A stretch of DNA of 64,000 nt from Paraburkholderia youngii. GTDB taxonomy: Bacteria; Pseudomonadota; Gammaproteobacteria; Burkholderiales; Burkholderiaceae. A model generated the notes under the pieces. It saw only the letters and a list, made by a program, of their open reading frames with translations. It was not told the DNA's origin and made no database searches. This document shows positions 17,596 through 25,291 of this stretch, piece by piece. Both the position numbers and the translations under genes were made by a program. Location: the NCBI RefSeq assembly GCF_013366925.1, contig NZ_JAALDK010000001.1, forward strand, positions 5,826,001 to 5,890,000, written 5' to 3'. How positions within the stretch are numbered: position 1 is the stretch's first letter; every line of letters starts with the position of its first letter.

Positions 17596-18102
17596 ATGAT
17601 GTCCAAACTTCGTTTCGCATTCGCCGTCGTGATGGTCGGTGCATTGGCCGCATGTCACTCTGGCGTCAAGCTCGACGAAAACGCCGGCAAGGGCGCAGGC
17701 TCGGCTCAACCGAATCCGAACGACGTCGCGACGGTCAACGTCGACCCGCTGAACGATCCGAACAGCCCGCTCGCAAAGCGCAGCATCTACTTCGACTTCG
17801 ACAGTTACTCGGTGAAGGACGACTATCAACCGCTGCTGCAACAACACGCGCAATATCTGAAGGGTCACCCGCAGCGTCACGTGCTGATCCAGGGCAACAC
17901 CGACGAGCGCGGTACGAGCGAATACAACCTCGCGCTCGGCCAGAAGCGTGCTGAAGCCGTGCGTCGTTCGCTGTCGCTGATGGGCGTGTCGGATTCGCAA
18001 ATGGAAGCCGTGAGCCTCGGCAAGGAAAAGCCGCTGGCAACGGGTCATGACGAAGCGTCGTGGGCACAGAACCGCCGCGCCGACCTCGTGTATCAACAGT
18101 AA
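17596..18102 (+). CDS. pal: Peptidoglycan-associated lipoprotein Pal
   Basis: 168 residues. Lipoprotein signal peptide with lipobox LAAC (Cys20), a linker rich in Gly/Asn/Pro, and the OmpA-like peptidoglycan-binding domain (about 60-168) with YFDFDSYSVKDD, GNTDERGTSEYNLALGQKRA and QNRRADLVY. Anchors the outer membrane to peptidoglycan and binds TolB. AAGGAGAG precedes the start. Confidence 0.97.
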   Translation: MMSKLRFAFAVVMVGALAACHSGVKLDENAGKGAGSAQPNPNDVATVNVDPLNDPNSPLAKRSIYFDFDSYSVKDDYQPLLQQHAQYLKGHPQRHVLIQGNTDERGTSEYNLALGQKRAEAVRRSLSLMGVSDSQMEAVSLGKEKPLATGHDEASWAQNRRADLVYQQ

Positions 18103-18122
18103 GTCAACGGGTGATAAGCCGA

Positions 18123-18872
18123 ATGACGCATCGTTTCTCCTGGCTGCGGGTTGCCGCAGCGGCCTGCGTCGCAGGCACGGCCCTCGTGGCCGTGCCCGCC
18201 CATGCGGGCATGTTCGACGACGATCAGGCCCGCCAGGCCATTCTCGATCTGCGCTCGAAGACCGATAGTCTGTCGAGCCAGCTGTCGGCGGCGCAGCGCA
18301 CGATCCTCGATCAGTCCAACCGTCTCGACCAGCTGAACCAGCAGGTCGCGACTCTGCGCGGACAGAACGAGGACATGGCGAACCAGCTCACGACGCTGCA
18401 AAAGCAGCAGAAGGACTACTACACCGATCTCGACACGCGCCTGAAGAAATTCGAGCCGCAGCAGCAGACGGTGGATGGTGTCCAGGGCGAGGTCCAGCCG
18501 GGTGAAACCGATGCGTTCAACACGGCTTCACAGCAGTTCCGCAGCGGAGACTTCAAGACCGCCGCAGCATCGTTCCGCAGCTTCATCTCCAAATATCCGA
18601 CCAGCCCCTATCAGCCGACCGCGCAATACTGGCTCGGCAACGCGCTGTATGCACTGCGCGACTACAAGGGTTCGACGGCGGTCTGGCAAGGTATCGTGGC
18701 CAAGTACCCGCAGCATCCGCGCGCCCCGGAAGCGCTGCTCGCGATCGCGAACAATCAGCTCGAACAAGGCCAGAAGGCCGCGGCGAAAAAGACGCTCGAG
18801 CAGATCGTCGCGCAATACGCCGGCTCGGACGTCGCGCAGTCGGCGCAGAGCAAGCTGTCGCAGATCAAGTAG
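18123..18872 (+). CDS. cpoB: Cell division coordinator CpoB (YbgF)
   Basis: 249 residues, periplasmic. Signal peptide to about residue 28 (VPAHA before GMFDDD), coiled-coil trimerisation domain (about 33-105), then three TPR-like units (NTASQQFRSGDFKTAAASF, YWLGNALYALRDYKGSTAVW, LAIANNQLEQGQKAAAKKTL). Coordinates Tol-Pal with PBP1b during septation. Last gene of the cluster, followed by an intrinsic terminator. Confidence 0.95.
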   Translation: MTHRFSWLRVAAAACVAGTALVAVPAHAGMFDDDQARQAILDLRSKTDSLSSQLSAAQRTILDQSNRLDQLNQQVATLRGQNEDMANQLTTLQKQQKDYYTDLDTRLKKFEPQQQTVDGVQGEVQPGETDAFNTASQQFRSGDFKTAAASFRSFISKYPTSPYQPTAQYWLGNALYALRDYKGSTAVWQGIVAKYPQHPRAPEALLAIANNQLEQGQKAAAKKTLEQIVAQYAGSDVAQSAQSKLSQIK

Positions 18873-18961
18873 TTCGTGGTGGCGGATTGATCACGTTTTG
18901 AAGTAGTTGTTGGCAGTAACGCGCAGTGTCCGAAGTGATAGCCACGCGCGCCTCTCGCTGG

Positions 18962-18993
18962 AAAGCCCGGGTAGTAATGCCCGGGCTTTTCAC
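18962..18993 (+). terminator. Intrinsic terminator of the tol-pal operon
   Basis: Stem AAAGCCCGGG (18962-18971) / CCCGGGCTTT (18980-18989), loop TAGTAATG, followed by T and CAC. It lies about 90 bases after the cpoB stop. Confidence 0.85.
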
Positions 18994-19016
18994 ATTGGCC
19001 TGATGGCCTCGTAGTG

Positions 19017-19045
19017 TTGACAGATCATCGGTTCGCCGATATAAT
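19017..19045 (+). promoter_or_regulatory. Consensus sigma-70 promoter of tRNA-Lys
   Basis: TTGACA at 19017-19022, a 17-base spacer and TATAAT at 19040-19045: a perfect match to the sigma-70 consensus at optimal spacing, 14 bases before the tRNA. Confidence 0.92.
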
Positions 19046-19059
19046 TTCGCTTCTCTTTT

Positions 19060-19135
19060 GGGTCGTTAGCTCAGCTGGTAGAGCAGCGGACTTTTAATCC
19101 GTTGGTCACAGGTTCGAATCCCGTACGGCCTACCA
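19060..19135 (+). tRNA. tRNA-Lys (anticodon TTT)
   Basis: 76 bases including an encoded CCA (19133-19135). Acceptor stem GGGTCGT / ACGGCCT pairs with G-U pairs at 1:72 and 4:69; D arm GCTCAGCTGGTAGAGC; anticodon loop CTTTTAA with TTT; T arm CAGGTTCGAATCCCG. Followed by an intrinsic terminator. The T-arm to 3' end is a common integration target for genomic islands, and the accessory segment begins directly after it. Confidence 0.97.
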
Positions 19136-19151
19136 TTAGTTTCAAGCACTT

Positions 19152-19184
19152 AGCCCATCCCTAACCGGATGGGCTATTTGTTTT
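19152..19184 (+). terminator. Intrinsic terminator after tRNA-Lys
   Basis: Stem AGCCCATCC (19152-19160) / GGATGGGCT (19167-19175), loop CTAACC, tail ATTTGTTTT. Confidence 0.85.
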
Positions 19185-19192
19185 GTGGGTGC

Positions 19193-19211
19193 GTGTAGGC
19201 GCTGTGTAGGC
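19193..19211. repeat. Direct repeat GTGTAGGC x2 next to the tRNA
   Basis: GTGTAGGC occurs at 19193-19200 and 19204-19211, spaced 11 bases apart, just beyond the tRNA terminator. Short repeats of this kind often flank tRNA-associated integrase genes. No integrase gene is present here, so this may be a relic of an attachment region. Confidence 0.35.
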
Positions 19212-19308
19212 AAATTCGATCAACGTCGGATCGACGTGCGGGTCGCTAGCCTTCGACCAAACCCTGCTATCAAAAGCTATCACTTTTGCAAGCCGCGATG
19301 TTTTCGTT

Positions 19309-19737
19309 CTACGCGGCGTGAAGGCGCAGTCTTACTGCGTACACCTGTGCCTTGCTCAGCGCGACAAAGTTCGGCACGGTGCAATCCGTTTCGGCGCTGG
19401 CGACATGCTCGCCGCACCGACATACGAGGTTGGGGCCGCGTTGGCCTGTCATTCCGCAGCAGCCATACGTGCGCTCAACCCGAGGCGTGACGCTCAACCC
19501 GATCAGGTCATCTTCCTGTACAAGCCAGCAACCCGCGTAGGCTTGCCATACCTCGCCGCGCTCCTTGATCGCGAACCCCAAGGCAAAGCAGGGCTCGCCC
19601 CATTTCCACGACTCGCCGCCGTGTGTGGTGTACTGCGACATGTTCCCAACCGTCAAGATACGGGTAATTGACGCGTCACACCGGATGCAGTGAAAACAGA
19701 TGAGTCGCATACCCGGCGCTTTCTGAGATTTGCCCAT
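19309..19737 (-). CDS. Hypothetical cysteine-rich protein (possible zinc binding)
   Basis: 142 residues, not recognised. It has paired cysteines near the N-terminus (CFHCIRC, residues 14-20) and a C-terminal cluster (YGCCGMTGQ, VCRCGEHV, DC) that could bind zinc. The central part (WKWGEPCFALGFAIKERGE) looks like a small beta domain. ATG 19737 was chosen because upstream sequence in the frame overlaps the end of the HD-domain gene. Codon use and base composition differ from the flanking core genes, in line with transfer. Gene integrity is uncertain. Confidence 0.5.
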   Translation of the reverse strand: MGKSQKAPGMRLICFHCIRCDASITRILTVGNMSQYTTHGGESWKWGEPCFALGFAIKERGEVWQAYAGCWLVQEDDLIGLSVTPRVERTYGCCGMTGQRGPNLVCRCGEHVASAETDCTVPNFVALSKAQVYAVRLRLHAA

Positions 19738-19798
19738 ACTGAACTTACGTAGGTGCGAGGGAACAACCGACAGGGTTAAGCGTGATGGCAGTGATTTA

Positions 19799-20242
19799 TC
19801 AGGCCCGTTCGTCGCTCCCTTGCCGAGTGAAATAGTCTTCGATGATAGCGCGCACGTCACTTCGCAAGCGCTCATCAGCTTTCGTCAGCACCTCCAGTAA
19901 TAGCTGCTTCTCGCGCATGTAGACTGCTGCGAACTGCGGGTCACGAGCCTCAACCGTACTCAGGTTCGATATGAGGTCAGCCGCCTTGATCGTCTGCGCC
20001 GCAGCCGATGCCTGCGCGGTATGCGTCCGGTCCAGTGCCTTGCGCGTGGCCCGGTCGCCATCCTCAGGTGTTGATATTGCGGTCAGTTCGCCGACAAGTT
20101 GCCCGACGCGTGTACCGAATTCCGTCTCAATCAATGACAGGGGAACGGCCGTATCCTCAGCGGTATCGTGCAACCAGGCAGCAGCAAACCGAGCTCTGTC
20201 CGGCTTGCCTTCCAGTTGCCGTGGCGGTCTCCGCAGCGGCAA
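19799..20242 (-). pseudogene. HD-domain (RelA/SpoT-type) phosphohydrolase fragment, N-terminus lost or frameshifted
   Basis: The 147-codon frame encodes RFAAAWLHDTAEDTAVPLSL and FGTRVGQLVGELTA, the second metal-ligand block of the HD domain found in RelA/SpoT and MESH1-like hydrolases, then a helical C-terminus. The first conserved block (His before a YxxHP motif), which should lie about 40-60 residues earlier, is absent. The only available start is TTG 20242, shortly after an in-frame TGA. In another frame just upstream, a plausible N-terminus (NYRLIFSSLRNMLVAAAE, from GTG 20294) can be read, so a single-base shift near 20200-20235 is likely. Probably non-functional as a hydrolase. Confidence 0.55.
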
Positions 20243-20503
20243 CCAGCATGTTTCTCAGACTGCTGAATATCAGCCGATAGTTATCTTTATTCACTTTGCC
20301 AATTCACGTTACCAAGCAATCAGGGTTCGTAAGGTAACGGCCGATTAGAGTTCGCTCCATAACAAAGAGGAAAAATATTGTTAAATCAATTAATTGCGCA
20401 ACAAAAGCAATGAATTCAGATTTATCCCATTCCGGTCGAGTGATTTTTTTGCAAGCACAAAAAGCCCGCGCAGGGGCGGGCAGTTGAAACGAACATCAGC
20501 AGT
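20243..20503. other. AT-rich intergenic stretch in the accessory segment
   Basis: Clearly lower GC than the rest of the window (for example 20360-20460, with repeated AAT/TTA and a T7 run). No gene recognised. The right part holds a minus-strand terminator (see next entry). The composition marks foreign or relaxed sequence. Confidence 0.5.
20459..20481 (-). terminator. Intrinsic terminator, minus strand
   Basis: Stem GCCCGC (20464-20469) / GCGGGC (20476-20481), loop GCAGGG, with A5 at 20459-20463, which is T5 on the minus strand. It would end transcription coming from the lipase-chaperone-like region. Confidence 0.7.
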
Positions 20504-20691
20504 TCAGGTACGAAAATCCCTGAGGTCTGCCTGTCCGACTACGATGCGTTCAGGCGTGTCAATACCACGCGAACATCGGCCAAGGCATCTTCGAACAGAC
20601 CAACGATCGAGACCTGGGCAGATATCGAAAGACCGCTGAACTGCTCCATCACCTCTTCGAGGCTCAGCAGGCGCGCGAGCCGCACCGCGCG

Positions 20692-20901
20692 TCAAAGTCT
20701 CGAGTCGCGACTCAACTCCTCGAAGCTCGCCATAGCGCGATCGAGTACACGCAGCATGTACTGGCGATGGCGCTCTTCGTCGCTCTTGTTGCGCCAGTGA
20801 GGAACCGGATATCGCGGCTGCTGTGCGGACAATTCCGGCGCCTGATCATCCTCGGCGCGCTGCCTCCACTCCTGAAGTACCTGATTGGAGTTGCGCGTCA
20901 T
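20692..20901 (-). CDS. Small hypothetical protein after the chaperone-like fragment
   Basis: 69 residues, very hydrophilic, with many Arg/Gln/Glu (WRQRAEDDQAPEL, HWRNKSDEERHRQYMLRVLD). No known family recognised. It starts 11 bases after the stop of the lipase-chaperone-like frame and has no clear ribosome site. It may be a real small gene or the out-of-frame C-terminus of the same broken gene. Confidence 0.3.
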   Translation of the reverse strand: MTRNSNQVLQEWRQRAEDDQAPELSAQQPRYPVPHWRNKSDEERHRQYMLRVLDRAMASFEELSRDSRL

Positions 20902-20911
20902 CGTTCTGGTA

Positions 20912-21360
20912 CTACGCCTGCACGACGGTATCGCCCAGTATGCTTCGCCGCAAGCGGTCGCGCTGCTGACACCAGACCGCAACGCGTTCTATGTCGAGCG
21001 CCGATGCATCCGTCGCGCCGGCAAGATGTTGAGCGGCGAGCAACTCGTCGTGCGCTCTTATGTACGCCTGGTAACGTTCGACGATCCGCTCCGCTTCGCC
21101 GTACGCGGGCGACGGCAGTTCGCTTTTCAGATAGATCCGCAACTGATCGGCCCGATCGTCGTCCGTCTTCCGCAGCAGGAAAGAATTGATCAGGTCGAGC
21201 AGCGCGGCATTTACGATTAGCTCGTGGTTTTCCGCGACGATGAGCCCGGGATCGTCACGCCCGACGCTCGGCTCGGAGCCGGACGAGCTAGACGAGCCGG
21301 CCGGGCGCGCCTCGCTCGTCGGACTCGCGACGGCAGGTTCCGGATCGGCTATCCCGTTTC
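20912..21360 (-). pseudogene. Lipase secretion chaperone (foldase)-like fragment without start or N-terminal anchor
   Basis: The minus-strand frame reads LIVNAALLDLINSFLLRKTD, QLRIYLKSELPSPAYGEAER, IVERYQAYIRAHDELLAAQ and then QQRDRLRRSILGDTVVQA before a stop at 20912. The order of blocks (a LxxLFDYFL-like helix, a REL..LP..A..EA helix, a RYxAY helix, then an RRxxxG block) is that of steric lipase chaperones (Lif/LimB). A Ser/Pro linker (residues before DDPGLI) precedes it. The N-terminal membrane anchor and a start codon are missing: the frame extends back only to a TGA at 21422. The family assignment is by pattern and tentative. No lipase gene is next to it. Confidence 0.45.
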
Positions 21361-21421
21361 CCCCATGCGCACGGACCGCTGACGGGTTCCGTCGGATGGG
21401 GCGCGCAGCGGATTGGCGGTT

Positions 21422-21742
21422 TCAGAAAGCGCAGTTCGGCACGCTTCCCATCGTCGTGAAGCTCGATGTGGTCACGCCGGTTCCGGACGGCGTGACGTTC
21501 GAGTTATACAAGCCGACATTCGCATACTGGTCGCCGCTTTGCGCGGTCGCATCCAGGCTGACGTTGGCCAGCCAGGCGTTGACCGGATAGCTCGAATTGC
21601 GCCCGTCCATCTTCGTGTAGGCGCCCGACAGCGATTGGGTCGCATATGCGCCGTTCACGACGATGTTCGACAGCGACGGGCTGCCGCCTGCCGTGCACGT
21701 GTTGTAGTCCTTTTGACGAAGAAGTTCACGCTGACAATCAAC
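21422..21742 (-). pseudogene. C-terminal fragment of an unidentified secreted protein
   Basis: This frame reads from about 21742, immediately after the lyase stop, to a stop at 21422: DCQRELLRQKDYNTCTAGGS, then a Ser/Thr/Asn/Gly-rich beta-type region (NAWLANVSLDATAQSGDQYA) ending GSVPNCAF. Two cysteines bracket the domain and could form a disulphide. No start codon belongs to it at the left end. It looks like the last third of an exported enzyme or binding domain whose front part was deleted when the lyase gene came to lie here. Family not recognised. Confidence 0.4.
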
Positions 21743-23972
21743 CCTGCGCGAGCGTCGCGATCCGATCCGGCGGTAACGCGCCGCGATAGATGCGAAACTC
21801 GTCGATCGCTCCGTTGAAGTACGGGTCCGCCGCGTACTGAGAACGTCCGATCCAGTTCTGCGCGCTCGGGCCGAGATGCCACGGCGCGAACGCCACGCCC
21901 GTCGTCTGGCCGGTCTGGCTGCCGTTGACGTACAGCGTGAGCGTCGTGCCCGAGAGCGTCACGGCCACATGGGTCCATTGGCCGCTCGGCAGCGGCGCGT
22001 TGCCATTGACCTGACGCTCGTTGTGAGACCCGTTGAGCGTGATCGAAAAGCGCACCGTGCCACCACTGCTGTCGGGGGTGAGCATCATGTAACGGCCGGT
22101 GCCCGTGCCGAAATCGAACACGCGCTCCCATAGCTTCGTGCTGTTTGAATTGCGGAACACCCACGTCGCGATCGTGAAATCCGAGACGTCCCCGACGATG
22201 TCGTTGGGCAGGCTGACGTAGCCGCTCGAGCCGTCGAGCAGCACCGCGTTGCCGGACTTGCCAGCGGTGCGCGACGCGCCGCCGACTAGCGTGCCCGTAT
22301 GGCCGTTGCCGGTCGCGTCAGCCGCGGTCGTGCCGCTCGACTCGTCGAAGCTCAGCCAGGTATGCAACTGCACGGCCGTCACCGCGACGACCTCGTTCGA
22401 GTTCGCGCTCTCGCCCGCTGCCGTCGTCGCGCTGACGACGTAGTACCACACGCCGGCCTGCGGGCTGTCGGTATAGGTCAGCACGTCGGTGATGCCGCTC
22501 GCGACGGTCGTGTACGGGCCACCCGAATTCGCGGCGCGCTTGACGTTGTAGCTCGTGCCATTCGCCACGCCCCACCACGACAGCACCACCTGCCCCGCCG
22601 CCGGCCAGGCGGTCACGCCGCTCGGCGCGGCGGCCGGCGTCACCGGATCGCGCGTGTAGGCGAGCGTGCCGTAGCCGAGCTGGTCGTAGCCGCCGCTCGT
22701 CGTACCGTAGTTGCCGCCGCCGCCTTCCGGCTGGATCGCGAGCGCGAACTTCTCGGACCACGGCGCGGCCAGCCCCTTGCGATTGACATAGTGGTTGTAG
22801 ACGAGCGCCCAGATCGGACGGATATCGCCTTGCGAGGCCGTCGAAAACCCGGGCTGCACTACGTCGACATTCGCATAGCTCTCGTACGGCACCGTGAGGT
22901 AGGTTCCGTCGGCTTGAATGAGATTCGCCTTCGCCACGTACTCCGCGCCGGCGAGGAAGCGGTTGTTGTCGTAGCCGTAGAGATCGATGCCCTGGTTCCA
23001 GGCCATCTCGCAGATGGCGCCGCACAGCCCGATGCCGAGGTTGTTGTGCCCCTGGTCGCGCCCGCTCTCCTGCCACTGGCCGAGGTAGCCCGGGTGCAGG
23101 TAGTAGACCGCCTGCGCAATCGCACCGTTGCCAAGCCCGCTCAGGTAGTAGTTGACCGCTTCGTCGAACATCGCGCGGTCGTCACAGAGCACGCCGATCG
23201 CCATGATCGACGCCATGCTGCACAAGTCCCAGTTGGCCCAGTAGTGCGTGTAGTCGGTGTTGTTGTGGCGGTTCAGGAAGTCGATGTTGATCGGATAGAA
23301 GATGTTGGACATCATCGACTGGAACGCCGCGAGGTCCGCTGCGGCGAGGCCAGGGTAGCTGCGCATGATCTCGCCGACGATCGCGAACTCGTAGCCATAG
23401 ATGCCGGCGGCCAGATCGACGTTGGTGTCGCCGGCGAGACTCTGCAGCGTCGAGGACCACGCGTTCATGATTTGCACCGCCTTGTCGGCGTATGCCGTGT
23501 CGCCAGTGACTTTCCAGTACAGCGCGCAAGCGTAGGCGGCGGCGATGTCGCCATAGAGCTGCGGATAGTTCTGCGGTCCGGTGCCGCCACGATTGATCTG
23601 CGCGGCCGGCCGGGGCGACCAGGACAGTCGCGTGTGGCCGTTGGCGGTCAGCACCTGAAAGCCGGCGTACCAGGGCTGCGCCTGCGCGGCGACCTTCTGC
23701 GCCATGCGGTCGAAGTCGGTCTGCGTGTGCAGGAGCCCCGGATGCACGAACGCGCCACTCGTCGCAACGGCGGCCTCGCCGGTTGCCGCTCGTGCGAGCA
23801 CGAGGCTGGCCGTGTTGATGCTCGCCGCCCTCGCAACGGCCGAGCGGCTCACGGCCGCTTCGCCGACGCTGCCGCCCCCGCCGCATGCGCTCAGCGCCAA
23901 CGCGCCGAGACTGTGCAAAAAGGTGCGGCGCGACACTGCCAAGGTGAAACTGCTTGTTTTGGTTCGATCCAT
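21738..23972 (-). CDS. Secreted alginate-lyase-like protein with FnIII and LamG domains, Tat lipoprotein signal
   Basis: 744 residues. The N-terminus has a twin-arginine motif SRRTFL followed by a hydrophobic run and LSACGGGG, so it is probably exported folded by Tat and may be lipidated. About residues 75-400 form an (alpha/alpha) barrel typical of the alginate lyase family (PF05426-like): NGHTRLSWSPRP, YGYEFAIVGEIMRS, NRHNNTDYTHYWANWDLCSM with a likely catalytic Asn/His/Tyr set, and ESGRDQGHNNLGIGL. A fibronectin type III domain follows (about 455-550, VVLSWWGVANGTSYNVKR) and a C-terminal LamG/concanavalin-like domain (about 555-740). Polysaccharide depolymerisation is the likely role; the exact substrate is not certain. 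A LacI-type palindrome lies 62 bases upstream of ATG 23972. Confidence 0.8.
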   Translation of the reverse strand: MDRTKTSSFTLAVSRRTFLHSLGALALSACGGGGSVGEAAVSRSAVARAASINTASLVLARAATGEAAVATSGAFVHPGLLHTQTDFDRMAQKVAAQAQPWYAGFQVLTANGHTRLSWSPRPAAQINRGGTGPQNYPQLYGDIAAAYACALYWKVTGDTAYADKAVQIMNAWSSTLQSLAGDTNVDLAAGIYGYEFAIVGEIMRSYPGLAAADLAAFQSMMSNIFYPINIDFLNRHNNTDYTHYWANWDLCSMASIMAIGVLCDDRAMFDEAVNYYLSGLGNGAIAQAVYYLHPGYLGQWQESGRDQGHNNLGIGLCGAICEMAWNQGIDLYGYDNNRFLAGAEYVAKANLIQADGTYLTVPYESYANVDVVQPGFSTASQGDIRPIWALVYNHYVNRKGLAAPWSEKFALAIQPEGGGGNYGTTSGGYDQLGYGTLAYTRDPVTPAAAPSGVTAWPAAGQVVLSWWGVANGTSYNVKRAANSGGPYTTVASGITDVLTYTDSPQAGVWYYVVSATTAAGESANSNEVVAVTAVQLHTWLSFDESSGTTAADATGNGHTGTLVGGASRTAGKSGNAVLLDGSSGYVSLPNDIVGDVSDFTIATWVFRNSNSTKLWERVFDFGTGTGRYMMLTPDSSGGTVRFSITLNGSHNERQVNGNAPLPSGQWTHVAVTLSGTTLTLYVNGSQTGQTTGVAFAPWHLGPSAQNWIGRSQYAADPYFNGAIDEFRIYRGALPPDRIATLAQG

Positions 23973-24033
23973 ATCGCGATTCCGTTTATGAGGCCGTGGC
24001 TGACAAAACTGATCCGGTGGGGGTGCCCCGCTA

Positions 24034-24045
24034 GCAAACGTTTGC
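24034..24045. promoter_or_regulatory. LacI-family operator upstream of the lyase gene
   Basis: Perfect palindrome GCAAACGTTTGC, extending to AGCAAACGTTTGCGT, close to the classic LacI/PurR-family half-site pair. It lies 62-73 bases upstream of the lyase start, where a repressor could block the promoter. Given the neighbour, a sugar-responsive LacI-type regulator is more likely than PurR. The rest of 23973-24179 shows no gene. Confidence 0.6.
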
Positions 24046-24179
24046 GTCGGTGGACGGCGAACTGGTGCAGCAGAGACACTTCCTTCCGTGTTATCGACAC
24101 AAACTGCTGTTTCCTGACGGTGGAATCGTGTAGGGATTGCCTGAAACCTGGCGCGGGAAAATCCTATGGACCGAGCAGG

Positions 24180-24810
24180 AACGCCCGCGACAACTCCAAT
24201 GCCGATGCGTCGCTTAACTTCGCGTTCATTTCGCAGAACTTTACGATGAACGACACGATGCTGACATTCCGGCCGTATCTGCAATGCGCCTGGCAACTGC
24301 AGAACGGTTCGACGATTACGCCGGGACTCAAGTACGTGTCGTTCCACCGGAACAGACCGACAACTACCAGATCGGCACGACGTTCAAAACGGGGCGTCTG
24401 ACCGTCGCCATCGATCCGGCCAGCGAGCGTCTGTTTTCGGTTTGCGCCAATCACCGCACGATGATCGTCGATGCGACGTCGGGCCGTCGCGTGGCCGAGG
24501 TGTTGATAGGGGGGCCGCCCTGATGCTGCGGCTTTCGATCCGTCCTTGAAGCTCGCGCCCAGTTCGAACGGCGCGGACCGCACGCTAACGATCGTGCATG
24601 AAGACGATGCGGACCACTACACGGTTGCGCAGAACAGGCCAACGCAGGAAGGCGCAAAAACGATGGCGCTCGATGAACAGCAGCACCGGATCTATCTGAT
24701 GTCGTCGAAGTTCGGCGCGCGCAAGCGGCCACGGCCGCCAATCTTCATCCGCGCGCGAGGTCATCCCCGGTACGTTCGAAGTGTTCGAAGCGCAGTTCAA
24801 TGCACGCTGA
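24180..24810 (+). pseudogene. Chimeric pseudogene: TonB-dependent receptor fragment joined to a YncE-like beta-propeller remnant
   Basis: Part 1 (24180 to about 24345) encodes TMLTFRPYLQCAWQLQNGS and TITPGLKYVSFHR, a beta-barrel stretch of TonB-dependent receptors. After a frame change, DNYQIGTTFKTGRLTV continues the same receptor type, then without a break AIDPASERLFSVCANHRTMI and RRVAEVLIGG match a YVTN/YncE-like propeller protein. A further frameshift in the G-run near 24510 leads to PDAAAFDPSLKLAPSSNG and HEDDADHYTVAQ, and a last one to EVIPGTFEVFEAQFNAR ending at 24810. At least three disruptions plus a deletion junction are visible, so it is not functional. In related genomes such receptor and propeller genes are often neighbours, which would explain the fusion. 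Confidence 0.7.
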
Positions 24811-24848
24811 CAGGCAGCCTCGCCGCTGCGTGTGAAACACCGGCCCGC

Positions 24849-25172
24849 CTACATGAGGCCGTGCGCGATGCCGCTCGGCCTCTCCCAACGCTCCCGGTCG
24901 TTCGACACGCCGAAATCGGTGGCCTGCAGTGAAACAGTGGCCGAACTGGCCAGCGAACGCTTGGCGCTGGCACGCGCGAGGATGCGCTGCTCGTGCACAT
25001 AGAACAATTCGAGTTGGCGCGCGTCGGACGCTTTTCGTTCGAGCCCGAATACGTCCTCGAGCACCCGCCGCGACACGTGAAAACGCTGAAGCCCGCGGCC
25101 AAGCTGGATCTGAAAGACAACACCGTCGCTGTTATGCGGCACCGCTGCCCAGATAAGCGGAATGCTACTCAT
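24849..25172 (-). CDS. DUF1488-like small protein
   Basis: 107 residues. The segment VVFQIQLGRGLQRFHVSRRV followed by LEDVFGLERKASDARQLELF and a C-terminal VSLQATDFGV resembles the DUF1488 family, small Burkholderiales proteins of unknown function. ATG 25172 has a G-rich sequence (GGGGG) 6 bases upstream; an earlier in-frame start at 25256 would add an Arg-rich extension and is less likely. It lies among broken genes but the frame itself is intact. Confidence 0.45.
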   Translation of the reverse strand: MSSIPLIWAAVPHNSDGVVFQIQLGRGLQRFHVSRRVLEDVFGLERKASDARQLELFYVHEQRILARASAKRSLASSATVSLQATDFGVSNDRERWERPSGIAHGLM

Positions 25173-25291
25173 GGAGCCCCCGTGAGTCTGGATCTTCGTA
25201 TCAGGAATACGATGATCTGATCCTCGCACGTATAAACGCACGGCGCGACGTTTCAAAATACCAACAAGTTCGATTTGGCATTTTCACCACA

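Noticed and set aside
19136..21740. Integrase or insertion sequence in the segment after tRNA-Lys
   Set aside because: I looked for tyrosine-recombinase and transposase motifs on both strands and saw none; only short repeats and gene fragments remain.
24034..24045. PurR box controlling purine genes
   Set aside because: The match is good, but the adjacent gene is a polysaccharide lyase and no purine gene is near; a LacI-family sugar regulator is more plausible. purM in this window has no such box.
22299..24401. 700-codon plus-strand frame opposite the lyase gene
   Set aside because: Mirror of the lyase coding strand with biased Arg/His/Val content. Only its last part (from about 24180) carries genuine receptor-like sequence, and that is reported as a pseudogene.
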